Shown piece by piece: positions 56,150 to 64,000 of a DNA stretch of 64,000 nt. This stretch comes from JAJDXW01 sp965243335 (GTDB lineage: Bacteria; Pseudomonadota; Gammaproteobacteria; HK1), in assembly GCA_965243335.1 (NCBI GenBank), contig OZ251545.1, positions 3,596,001 to 3,660,000 of the forward strand, read 5' to 3'. The notes beneath the pieces were generated by a model. The model made no database searches. It saw only the letters and a list, made by a program, of their open reading frames with translations, and was not told where the DNA came from. Position 1 is the first letter of the stretch. Each line of letters starts with the position of its first letter. The position numbers were made by a program, and so were the translations under genes.

Positions 56150-57853
56150 TCAGGCGAGCTCGCGCAGGACCATGTCGGTCTGGCCCTTGCCCGCCATCAT
56201 CATCGGGTACACGTTCTCCGACTGGTCGGTGATGAAGTCCATGAACACGAGCCGGTCCTTGAGCGCGAACGCCTCGCGCAGCGCCCCCTCGACGTCGCCC
56301 GGCCGCTCGACCAGCATCCCGACGTGGCCGAAGCTCTCCGCGAGCTTGACGAAGTCGGGAAGCGAATCAAGGTACGACTCCGACTCCCGGTTCTCGTACA
56401 TGAACTCCTGCCACTGGCGCACCATGCCGAGGTAGCGGTTGTTGAGGTTCACGACCTTGATCGGCAGCCGGTACTGCTTGGCGCAGGAGAGCTCCTGGAT
56501 GCACATCACGATGCTCCCTTCGCCGGTGATGCAGGCGACCGGCGCGTCCGGGTACGCGAACTGCACCCCCATCGCGGCCGGAAGGCCGAACCCCATGGTG
56601 CCGAGGCCCCCGGAGTTCACCCAGCGGCGGGGCTTGGCGAACGGATAGAACTGCGCCGCCCACATCTGGTGCTGGCCCACGTCGGAGGTCACGAACGCCT
56701 CCCCGCCGGTCACCTCGTAGAGCTTCTCGACCACGTACTGGGGCTTGATGAGGCCGCCCCCGCGCTCGTAGCGCAGGCAGTCGTTCGCGCGCCACCCGTC
56801 GATCCGCTTCCACCACGCCTTCAGGGCGGCCTCGTCGGGGCGGCGGTTGCTCTCGCGCAGGGCCGCCAGCAGGTCCTCGAGGATCCCCCGCACCGGCCCG
56901 ACGATGGGGACATCGACCTGGATGGTCTTCGAGATGGAGGACGGGTCGATGTCGATGTGGACGATCCGGGCGTGCGGGCAGAACTGCTTCGGGTCGCCCA
57001 CCACCCGGTCGTCGAAGCGGGCCCCGACCGCGATCAGCACGTCGCACTCGTGCATGGCCATGTTGGCCTCGTACGTGCCGTGCATCCCCAACATGCCGAC
57101 GAACTGCGGGTCCGTCCCCGGGTACGCGCCGAGCCCCATCAGGGTGTTGGTGATCGGGTACCCGAGCAGGCGGGTCAGCTCGACGAGCGGCTCCGAGGCG
57201 TCGCCGAGCACCACCCCGCCCCCGGTATAGACCATCGGCCGCCGGGCGGAGAGGATGAGGTCCGCGGCCTGGCGGATCTGGTTGGGATGCCCGCGCAGGA
57301 CCGGGTTGTACGAGCGCATGGAGACCTCTTCCGGGTACTCGTACCACGCGCGGTCGGCGGTCACGTCCTTGGGGACGTCCACCACCACCGGGCCCGGCCG
57401 CCCGCTCTCGGCCACGTAGAACGCCTCGCGCAGGGTGCGCGCGAGCGAGGCCGCATCCTTCACCAGGTAGTTGTGCTTGACGCAGGGGCGGGTGATCCCC
57501 ACGCAGTCGACCTCCTGGAACGCGTCGCTCCCGATGGCGTGGCGGGGCACCTGCCCGGTGATGACCACCATCGGGGCGGAGTCCATGTGGGCGGTCGCGA
57601 TCCCGGTCACCGCGTTGGTCGCGCCCGGGCCGGAGGTCACGAGCACCACCCCGGCCCGGCCGGTCACCCGCGCGTAGCCGTCCGCCATGTGGGTCGCGCC
57701 CTGCTCGTGGCGGACGAGGATGTGCTCCACGTCGTTCTGCTGGTAGAGGGCGTCGTAGACGTGCAGGACCGCCCCGCCGGGATACCCGAAGATGTACCGA
57801 ACCCCGTGGTCCTTGAGGAACCGGACCACGATCTCCGCGCCTGTCAGCTCCAC
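56150..57853 (-). CDS. ilvI: Acetolactate synthase large subunit
   Basis: A 567-residue ThDP enzyme. GTG at 57853 is chosen for the GAGAGGTG ribosome site and the VELTGAEIVVRFL start; the frame is open 37 codons further without homology. FGYPGGAVLHVYDAL, HEQGATHMADGYAR, TSGPGATNAV and VPKDV are canonical. The metal/ThDP motif reads GEGSIVMCIQEL, ending VNLNNRYLG, with Glu where E. coli has Asp. Confidence 0.96.
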   Translation of the reverse strand: MELTGAEIVVRFLKDHGVRYIFGYPGGAVLHVYDALYQQNDVEHILVRHEQGATHMADGYARVTGRAGVVLVTSGPGATNAVTGIATAHMDSAPMVVITGQVPRHAIGSDAFQEVDCVGITRPCVKHNYLVKDAASLARTLREAFYVAESGRPGPVVVDVPKDVTADRAWYEYPEEVSMRSYNPVLRGHPNQIRQAADLILSARRPMVYTGGGVVLGDASEPLVELTRLLGYPITNTLMGLGAYPGTDPQFVGMLGMHGTYEANMAMHECDVLIAVGARFDDRVVGDPKQFCPHARIVHIDIDPSSISKTIQVDVPIVGPVRGILEDLLAALRESNRRPDEAALKAWWKRIDGWRANDCLRYERGGGLIKPQYVVEKLYEVTGGEAFVTSDVGQHQMWAAQFYPFAKPRRWVNSGGLGTMGFGLPAAMGVQFAYPDAPVACITGEGSIVMCIQELSCAKQYRLPIKVVNLNNRYLGMVRQWQEFMYENRESESYLDSLPDFVKLAESFGHVGMLVERPGDVEGALREAFALKDRLVFMDFITDQSENVYPMMMAGKGQTDMVLRELA

Positions 57854-57951
57854 GCGAACACCTCTCGAATGCGGCCCGCCGGCCCGGGGGTTCCCCGAGG
57901 CCGCGGCAGGGCCCGGACGCGCCCTCCGCGCGCGGCGGCAGGCAGCGTGGC

Positions 57952-57980
57952 AAGGTAGCCGCAACGCGCCCGCCCGTCAA
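57952..57980 (-). promoter_or_regulatory. Sigma70-type promoter of ilvI
   Basis: On the minus strand TTGACG, a 17-base spacer and TACCTT. Transcription would start about 90 bp before the ilvI GTG. No branched-chain leader peptide was found in that leader. Confidence 0.6.
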
Positions 57981-58054
57981 CCGCCCGGGCGGCCCGGAAA
58001 TCCGCGCCGCGCAAGGGGAAACGGGCTCGGGCGGCGATCTGCGGGCGGGCGGGG

Positions 58055-58081
58055 CGCCGCCCCCCGGCCCGGGGGGCGGCG
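58055..58081 (-). terminator. GC-rich hairpin after the autotransporter gene
   Basis: An 11-bp perfect stem (CGCCGCCCCCC and its complement) with a GGCCC loop begins 3 bp after the autotransporter stop. No T-run follows, so its efficiency is uncertain. Confidence 0.5.
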
Positions 58082-58083
58082 GG

Positions 58084-61000
58084 CTACCAACGGGCGGCGG
58101 CGCGGAGCTCGATGCCGTGGTCGAGGGCGCCGCTCCGCGCGCGGCCGCGGGTCGCCCGGAGGTCGAGGTCGAGCCCGGTCCGGAGATCGAGGCGGGCCCC
58201 GATACGGGCCTCGCGCTCTCCGTCCCGCGCGAACGCGAGCCCGGTATAGGGGGTGGCGGCTCCGGCCCCGGCGAAGACGGGGAGCCCGTAGCCGAGCTCG
58301 GTCTCCAGCCGCCCCGCGGCGGGCCGCCGCCCGTCGTCGGCACGGTCCGGGAAGACCGCCGCCTCCTCCCACCGCCCGGCGGCGGCGCTCCCTGCGCCCC
58401 CCCCCCAGGACGACCGCAGCCGGAACGACAGCCCTCGTCCTTCGGCCCCGGGGTCCAGGCGCAACGCCCCCGACGCGCCCCAGTCATCGACGTTGCGGCG
58501 ATGGGCCGCCAGCACCCGGCTCCGGACCTCCACCGTCAGGCCCCGCGCCGGGTCCGTCCAGGACAGGCCGCCTCCGACCTCCACCCCGCGGCCCGTCGCC
58601 CCGTCCCCGCCGTCATGGCGCACCCCCGCCTCCACCGTCGGCGTCAGGGAGGCGCCGCCCGCAAGCGCGTACACCCGCGCACCCTCCGCCGCCAGGCGCA
58701 GGCGCCGCGTCTCCACCGACAGCCCCGCGATCTCGTCGCCGTTGTCCTCCACCTCATGGTGCGTCGCCTCGGCCGAGCCCTTCAAGTCCAGGGTCAGCGC
58801 CCCCTCGGACCACAGCCGCTTCGCGCCGCCCGCGGCCACCCCCAGGAGCCGGCTGTCCGCCGACTGCCGGCCCGAGCCCGCGGGCCGGTCCGCATCCACG
58901 ATCTCGATCTCGCCCCAGCCGTAGCCCGCCGCCGTCCACACCCGCGTCCCGTCGCCCGCGCCCCAGGCCAGCCAGGGCGTCAGCATCGTCATCCGGCTCT
59001 CGTGCGCGCCTTCGACCGCCGCGGCGCCGCTCCGGTCCGTGTAGTCGATCTCACTCGAGAACCACGAGGCCGCCAGCCCGCTCCGAAGGTCCCGGCCCGG
59101 GCCCGCGTCCACGCCGAGATGGGCCGCGAACAGGTCGCCCGACCAGTCGAGCGCACGCTCCTTGCGCGCCAGGTTGCGCCAGTCGCCCGCGCCCCAGACC
59201 ACCGCGCCCGGGCCGCCCGAGGCGCCGTCCCCGCCCGCGCCCAGCCCGAAGGCGAAGGACTCGCCCCCCGCGAGCGCCTTCCACGAGGCGGAGCCATCCT
59301 CGAGCCTGCGTTCGTTCGCGCGCAGGACCTGCGCCGCCGCCGCCAGGCCGCCCGCGGCGGTGGCCGGGGCCACCCCCCCGGGCGACTCGAGCCGGCCCGT
59401 CACCGCATCCAGCATGCTCCCCCACATCGCACGCGACAGCTCCGGGAGCACCGACTCGTTCACGGCCTTCAACCGCGTCCGCGGCGCCGCATCGGGGACC
59501 GCCGCCACCGCCACCGTTCCCGTGGTCAGGTCCCCGCCGCCGCCGTGGGCCTCCGCCGCCACCGTCACCGCCAGGGTCTCGTCGGCGGAGACGTCGCCGC
59601 GGAAGGCGAGGGTCAGGGTCGCCGCCCGGCCGTCCGCGGCGGCGCCCGAGACGCGGGCGACGGACACGCCCGGGACCTCCGTCACCAGCGCGAAGTGGGA
59701 TGCGGCGACCCCGCTCGCGAAGGTGGTGTCGGTGAGCGCGATGGCCAGGGTCGCGCCGTCCAGGTTCGCCTCGGTCAGCGCCGCAGGGTCCGTGGACGAG
59801 ATGGCCGCCGCGTCGGACGGCGCCACCGCCACCGTTCCGGTGGTCAGGTCCCCGTCGCCGCCGTGGGCCGCCGCCAGCACCTTCACCGCCACGGTCGCAT
59901 CGGCGGCGAGGTCGCCGTCGAAGGCCAGGGTCAGGGTCGCCTCCCTGCCGTCCGCGGCGACGACCGGCTCGCCGGTGATGGACAGGCCCGGGATCGCCGT
60001 CACCAGCGCGAAGTCGGACGCGGAGACGCCACTCGAGAAGGAGCTGTTGGTCAGCGCGACGACGAGCTTCGCGCCGTCCAGGTCCGCCTCGGTCAGCGCG
60101 GCGGGATTCGTGGACGAGATGGCTGCGGAGCGAGGGGGGGTCATCGTCCCGGGGGTCGGGGTCACCGTTACCGGTTCGGTGGGCAGGTCTCCGCCGCTGG
60201 TGTGGGCCGCCGCCTTCACCGTCACCGCCAAGGTCTCGTCAGTGGAGACGTCGCCGGTGAAGGCCAGGGTCAGGGTCGCCTCCCTGCGGTCGGAGGCGAC
60301 GACCGGATCGCCGGCGATGGACAGGCCCGGGATCGCCGTCATCAGCGCGAAGTCGGACGCGGAGACCCCGCTCGCGAAGGAGCTGTTGGTCAGCGCGACG
60401 ACGAGTTTCGCGCCGTCCAGGTCCGCCTCGGTCAGCGGCGCGGGAGTCGTGGACGAGATGGCCGCGGAGGGAGGCGGCGCCATCGTTCCGGGTGTCACCG
60501 TCACCGTTCCGGTGGTCAGGATTCCGCGGCTGGTGTGGGCGGCCTGCTTCACTTCGACCGCCAGGGCCTCGGCAGTGGAGATGTTGCCGGTGAAGGCGAG
60601 GGCCAGGGTCGCCTCCCTGCGGTCGGAGGCGACGACCGGCTCGCCGGTGATGGACAGGCCCGGGATCTCCGTCCCCAGCGCGAAGTCGGACGCGGAGACG
60701 CCGCTCGCGAAGGTGCTGTTGGTCAACGCGACGGTGAGCTTCGCGCCGTTCAGGCCCGCCTCGGTCAGCGGCGCGGGAGTCGTGGACGAGATGGCCGCGG
60801 AGGGAGGGGCCGGGGTGACCGGCACCGTTCCGGTGGTCAGGGGTTCGTTGCCGGCGTGGGCCGCCGCCGGCACCGTCACCGCCAGGGTCTCGGCGGTGGA
60901 GACGTCACCGGTGAAGGCCAGGGTCAGGGTCGCCGTTGTTCCGCCGACGGTGATGCCCTCCACCTTGGAAATGGTGAGGTTCCGGTCCGAAATCGCCGTC

Positions 61001-61542
61001 ACCAGCTTGAAGTCGGACGCGGGGACGACTCTCTCGAAGGTGGTGTGGGTCAGCCTGATGGTGACCGTCGCGCTGTTCAGGTTCGCCTCGGTCAGCGGAT
61101 CGGGAGTCGTGGACGAGATGGTCGCGCGGTCGGAGGGCGTCACCGTCACGTTGTCGGTCAGGTCGTCGGTGCCGCTGTGGATGCCGCTGCCCACCCACAC
61201 CTCCAGGGTCTGGGCAGCAGAGACGTCGCCGTCGCTGGTGAAGGCCAGGGGCAGGGTCGCCGTCGTTCCGCCGGGCCCGATGGTCGGCTGCATAGAGCTG
61301 AGGCCAGGGATGATGTTGTCATCATTTATCAGCCTGATGGGTATGTCTCCCTCAGTGGACGTGAAGGTGGCGCCGTCCAGCGTGACGGTGAGCACCGCGC
61401 CGGCGCGCAGGGCCGCTTCGGTTAGCGTGGAGGGGGTGACGAAGACCGAGACCTGCGCCCCGGCCGGCGCCGCGAAGAGCGCCGCGACGGCAAGCGCCAG
61501 CCCGGCGGCGGCGCGGCACCACGTCCGCTCCCCGGTCTTCAC
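58084..61542 (-). CDS. Autotransporter with six passenger repeats
   Basis: A 1,152-residue protein. GTG at 61542 places RAAAGLALAVAALFAAPAGA as the signal peptide; an ATG at 61704 or the longer frame to 61965 cannot be excluded. The passenger holds six modules of about 110 residues (APLTEADLDGAKLVVALTNS then FASGVSASDFALVTAIPGLS then LTLAFTGDVSTDETLAVTV). A linker (LPELSRAMWGSMLDAVTGRL) leads to a C-terminal barrel of about 380 residues with alternating strands ending AAARW, a typical aromatic-terminal barrel end. The barrel inserts in the outer membrane and displays the repeats. No protease motif was seen. Confidence 0.88.
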   Translation of the reverse strand: MKTGERTWCRAAAGLALAVAALFAAPAGAQVSVFVTPSTLTEAALRAGAVLTVTLDGATFTSTEGDIPIRLINDDNIIPGLSSMQPTIGPGGTTATLPLAFTSDGDVSAAQTLEVWVGSGIHSGTDDLTDNVTVTPSDRATISSTTPDPLTEANLNSATVTIRLTHTTFERVVPASDFKLVTAISDRNLTISKVEGITVGGTTATLTLAFTGDVSTAETLAVTVPAAAHAGNEPLTTGTVPVTPAPPSAAISSTTPAPLTEAGLNGAKLTVALTNSTFASGVSASDFALGTEIPGLSITGEPVVASDRREATLALAFTGNISTAEALAVEVKQAAHTSRGILTTGTVTVTPGTMAPPPSAAISSTTPAPLTEADLDGAKLVVALTNSSFASGVSASDFALMTAIPGLSIAGDPVVASDRREATLTLAFTGDVSTDETLAVTVKAAAHTSGGDLPTEPVTVTPTPGTMTPPRSAAISSTNPAALTEADLDGAKLVVALTNSSFSSGVSASDFALVTAIPGLSITGEPVVAADGREATLTLAFDGDLAADATVAVKVLAAAHGGDGDLTTGTVAVAPSDAAAISSTDPAALTEANLDGATLAIALTDTTFASGVAASHFALVTEVPGVSVARVSGAAADGRAATLTLAFRGDVSADETLAVTVAAEAHGGGGDLTTGTVAVAAVPDAAPRTRLKAVNESVLPELSRAMWGSMLDAVTGRLESPGGVAPATAAGGLAAAAQVLRANERRLEDGSASWKALAGGESFAFGLGAGGDGASGGPGAVVWGAGDWRNLARKERALDWSGDLFAAHLGVDAGPGRDLRSGLAASWFSSEIDYTDRSGAAAVEGAHESRMTMLTPWLAWGAGDGTRVWTAAGYGWGEIEIVDADRPAGSGRQSADSRLLGVAAGGAKRLWSEGALTLDLKGSAEATHHEVEDNGDEIAGLSVETRRLRLAAEGARVYALAGGASLTPTVEAGVRHDGGDGATGRGVEVGGGLSWTDPARGLTVEVRSRVLAAHRRNVDDWGASGALRLDPGAEGRGLSFRLRSSWGGGAGSAAAGRWEEAAVFPDRADDGRRPAAGRLETELGYGLPVFAGAGAATPYTGLAFARDGEREARIGARLDLRTGLDLDLRATRGRARSGALDHGIELRAAARW

Positions 61543-61917
61543 GGCACTGCGGGCAAAGCCGTTCCTTGGGTTCACGCCGTGTGGGCTGAATACAGGCGGT
61601 CGAGCCCGCCCTCGCAGGAGCCGGGAGGCCGCCTCCCCGAGGATGAGGGCCGCGATTCCGGCCGGGGATCGGGCATCTCGCAAACCGATGAGGCGAAGAA
61701 GCATGACTCTGGCCCCCCGACGGGCTCCTTCGGCCGGTTCTACCCGAACTTCCATTCGTCTCGGCTCCATACTGCCGCGAGAGGCGGCCTTGCGCGGCGC
61801 GCCCCCGATGCCGGCGCGCGGAATCGTATCACGACCGCCGCCGGATGGCGCCGCTCCTGCTCCTCGAGGCATGTGCGCGGTGGGGTTTTCGCGTCGGCGC
61901 CCCGCTTGCCAACACCC

Positions 61918-61996
61918 CTGGGTACGCCGGCGTCTCGCCGGCATCCGCGTCCCCGAGCGCTCCACCCCCGGGCCGGCGAGACGCCGGCGTACCCAG
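61918..61996. repeat. 25-bp perfect inverted repeat
   Basis: Arms at 61918-61942 and 61972-61996 match over 25 bp with 29 bp between them. Each arm contains the smaller palindrome GCCGGCG-AGA-CGCCGGC, so two REP units face each other. Lies in the 825-bp gene-free stretch 61543-62367. Confidence 0.7.
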
Positions 61997-62164
61997 GAGC
62001 GTCCCCAGCGACGCGGGACGTGATGAACCTCGAACGCTACGGCGGGCAGGGAGCTGACGAGAACGCCGTTTCCGTGGGGTAGAAAATATCTCGGTCCCCG
62101 CTCTCCATCCTCTATTTCAATAGCCTACGAACAGCACCCGCGCCTCTCCTCCGGCGACCCCCCG

Positions 62165-62312
62165 GGGCCATTCCTTGTTCGCCGCGCCATCCGGGAGAAA
62201 CGCGGTCGCCGCCCGGATCCCGACCCCATCGCTCGGAAAGTGGCCTTTCGTCATGCCTCCCGGGCGCCCTCGACGGCCCGATTCAGGCTCCGCGGCGAAC
62301 AGGGAATGGCCC
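62165..62312. repeat. 148-bp element bounded by 22-bp inverted repeats
   Basis: GGGCCATTCCTTGTTCGCCG (start 62165) pairs with 62291-62312 over 22 bp with one mismatch. The interior has no ORF of note. Size and ends fit a MITE-like or REP-type element; no target-site duplication was confirmed. Confidence 0.5.
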
Positions 62313-62367
62313 TGGGCGAGCCCGGGAGGAAACGGATCCGGGACGAGATGCGGCGGCCGGACCCGCC

Positions 62368-64000
62368 TCAGCGGGGGAGGTAGCGCGGCAGGACCGCCCA
62401 CCCCGGGCGTGCGGCCCCCGCTCGCACGAGGCGTTCGACCTCCGCTTCGGTGTGCCCCGCCTCGGCCAGCACCTCGGCGGTGTGGGCGCCGGGGAAGGGG
62501 GCGGGGGGCAGATGCCGCACCGGCGACGCGGCGGGGCGGATCCACGTCGGCATGGGGAGGGTGGTGGGATGGCCCGAGGGATGGGGGCCGCGGAAGAGGC
62601 GCAGGGAGCCGCTGCTCATCCAGTTGGAGCGCTGGTCCGTGCTCTCCGTGGTCCGGTCGGCGCGGATCTCGGCGAGGGTCCGGAGGGGGGCCGCCCCGGC
62701 CCCCGGGAGCCCCGCGAGCCGCGCCTGAAGCTCGCGCACGGTGAGGGCCCGCACCGCCTCTTCGATCGCCCCCTCAGCATCGTCCGCCGCGCCGACCGCG
62801 CGGGCGAGCCGGGCCCCGTCCCCGGGACGGCAGCCGACGAAGGCCCATCCGTCCGCCGCCTCGTAGATCCGCTGCCCGGGGCCGTCGCCCAGCGCCCGCT
62901 GGCCGGAGGGCTCCGACCCCGGGCCGCCGCCCTTCCAGGCCGCCATGTGGGGGAACTGGACGAGCTGCGCGCCCATCGCGAGCGAGGTGCGCACGTAGCT
63001 TCCGCCGCGGCCGCGGGCCCGCGCGAGGAGGGCCTGCGAGATGCCGGCCGCCGCCGAGAACCCGGTGACGTAGTCGACGCACGAGGCGATGGCGTGCAGG
63101 GCCGGCTTCTCCGGGCCGCCGCCGTAGCGGGCCATGATCCCGGTGGACGCCTGGAGCACGGGGTCGAAGGACGGGTCGCCGTCGTAGGGGCCGGGCTCGC
63201 TCCCCGTCCACGCGCCGATCTGGCAGGAGACGATCTCGGGGTTGATGGCCGCGAGCTGGTCGTGGGCGATGCCGAGCGAGCGCGCCGAACGGTCGAGGAA
63301 GTTGTGGAGGACCACGTCCGCCCCCTCGACGAGGCGCGCGAGGGCCGCCTTCCCCGCCTCGGTCTTGAGGTCGAGGACGAGGGCGCGCTTGCCCTGGTTC
63401 ACGTCCACCCCGAACCACATGGTCGCGAACGGCCCCGCCAGGGGCACCGGGGGATCGATGCGGACGACGTCCGCCCCGTGCTCCGCGAGGGTTCGTCCGG
63501 CGGCGGGGCCGGCGACGATGTTCGAGAAGTCGAGCACCCGGACCCCTTCGAGGAGTCCTCCGGCCCGCGCGTCCGGGTCCGCCGCCCCGGATACCGCCCC
63601 GGGCGCGGGCGCCGCCCCGCTCGCCGGGCGGTCGAGCGGGGGCGCCGTCCATTCGAAGGCGCCCTCGCCGGCGGTCCTCCCCGCCCGGAGCGCGGGCGAA
63701 CGCACCGCCCCGCCCTCGATCGAGAGGAACCGCCCTGGCTGGCGCACCGGGCCGCGCCCGGGGCAGTCGAGGTCGGTCGTGACCCCCGCCGTCCGCAGGG
63801 CCGGGTCGGCCAGCCATTCGGCGCTCGTGCGGACCATCGCCGCCGGCACGTTGGCCTCGCGCAGCCGCGCCTCCCACTCCGCAGCGGGGCGGGCCTTCGC
63901 GGCGGCCGCGATGAGGCCGATGAGGCGCTCGCGCCACGCCGGGGTCAGGCTCGCGCCCTTGTTGACGTTGTTGCCCGCGTCGTGCTCCACGTAGGGGGTC
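62368..64000 (-). CDS. Two-domain CaiB/BaiF CoA-transferase-like protein, 5' truncated by the window
   Basis: The frame is open to the window edge; the GTG at 63990 is probably internal. The first part (TPAWRERLIGLIAAAAKARP; VPAAMVRTSAEWLADP) is the C-terminal end of one CoA-transferase domain. A second, complete domain begins LLEGVRVLDFSNIVAGPAAG, with HGADVVRIDPP, NQGKRALVLDLKTEAG and the segment DVVLHNFLDRSARSLGI. The catalytic Asp region of the second domain (usually after RRP) is not clear and reads SFDPVLQASTG, so one half may be inactive. Class III enzymes transfer CoA between acids; substrate unknown. Confidence 0.8.
   Translation of the reverse strand, partial: TPYVEHDAGNNVNKGASLTPAWRERLIGLIAAAAKARPAAEWEARLREANVPAAMVRTSAEWLADPALRTAGVTTDLDCPGRGPVRQPGRFLSIEGGAVRSPALRAGRTAGEGAFEWTAPPLDRPASGAAPAPGAVSGAADPDARAGGLLEGVRVLDFSNIVAGPAAGRTLAEHGADVVRIDPPVPLAGPFATMWFGVDVNQGKRALVLDLKTEAGKAALARLVEGADVVLHNFLDRSARSLGIAHDQLAAINPEIVSCQIGAWTGSEPGPYDGDPSFDPVLQASTGIMARYGGGPEKPALHAIASCVDYVTGFSAAAGISQALLARARGRGGSYVRTSLAMGAQLVQFPHMAAWKGGGPGSEPSGQRALGDGPGQRIYEAADGWAFVGCRPGDGARLARAVGAADDAEGAIEEAVRALTVRELQARLAGLPGAGAAPLRTLAEIRADRTTESTDQRSNWMSSGSLRLFRGPHPSGHPTTLPMPTWIRPAASPVRHLPPAPFPGAHTAEVLAEAGHTEAEVERLVRAGAARPGWAVLPRYLPR

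Noticed and set aside
56150..57853. Defective acetolactate synthase because GDG reads GEG
   Set aside because: The change is conservative, the rest of the ThDP site is intact, and I recall the same variant in pseudomonads.

Overview
The window is about 70% GC DNA from a gammaproteobacterium. The run mutL-miaA-hfq-hflX-hflK-hflC-(DUF2065)-hisZ-purA is the classical gammaproteobacterial order, and a Cpx-type two-component locus and an E. coli-like MutL without a visible endonuclease motif agree with this. No rRNA or tRNA gene, CRISPR array or complete insertion sequence was seen. Species cannot be given; an uncultured or poorly sampled lineage is possible.

Layout. (1) 1-26.7 kb, minus strand: one enormous modular secreted protein. 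About 8,900 residues lie inside the window and the C-terminus lies beyond position 1. A signal peptide is followed by about 17 SwmB-like modules, five tryptophan-marked cadherin-like modules, roughly forty Calx-beta-like modules, a PKD-like module, four more tryptophan-marked modules, a last Calx-beta module and a linker typical of the passenger/barrel junction of autotransporters. A one-base deletion near 5036 breaks the frame. (2) 26.7-29.5 kb: a 38-bp tandem repeat and two tandem LysR regulators divergent from the giant gene; the second LysR gene ends in a 22-nt poly-C tract. (3) 29.0-35.3 kb: an accessory island with a sugar ABC permease relic, a nucleotidyltransferase relic with its small partner, an ATPase-DUF4276 cassette, a uronate dehydrogenase, a decayed Rpn-type nuclease, and a low-GC ATPase-PIN nuclease cassette. 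The two ATPase-nuclease pairs are the best candidates for undescribed defence-like systems.

(4) 35.4-38.7 kb, minus strand: Spy/CpxP-like periplasmic protein, OmpR-type regulator and sensor kinase, preceded by a perfect GTAAA-N5-GTAAA CpxR box, then a PGPGW-type membrane protein. (5) 38.8-57.9 kb: argF on the plus strand converges on a long minus-strand housekeeping series: ilvI-ilvH-ilvC-pssA-UDG-rimI-exonuclease-rlmD-mutL-miaA-hfq-hflX-hflK-hflC-DUF2065-hisZ-purA. Many junctions are 1-8 base overlaps, implying translational coupling. A good sigma70-type promoter precedes ilvI.

(6) 58.1-64 kb, minus strand: a second, conventional-size autotransporter with six passenger repeats, an 825-bp gene-free stretch with inverted repeats, and a 5'-truncated two-domain CaiB/BaiF CoA-transferase that runs off the window end.
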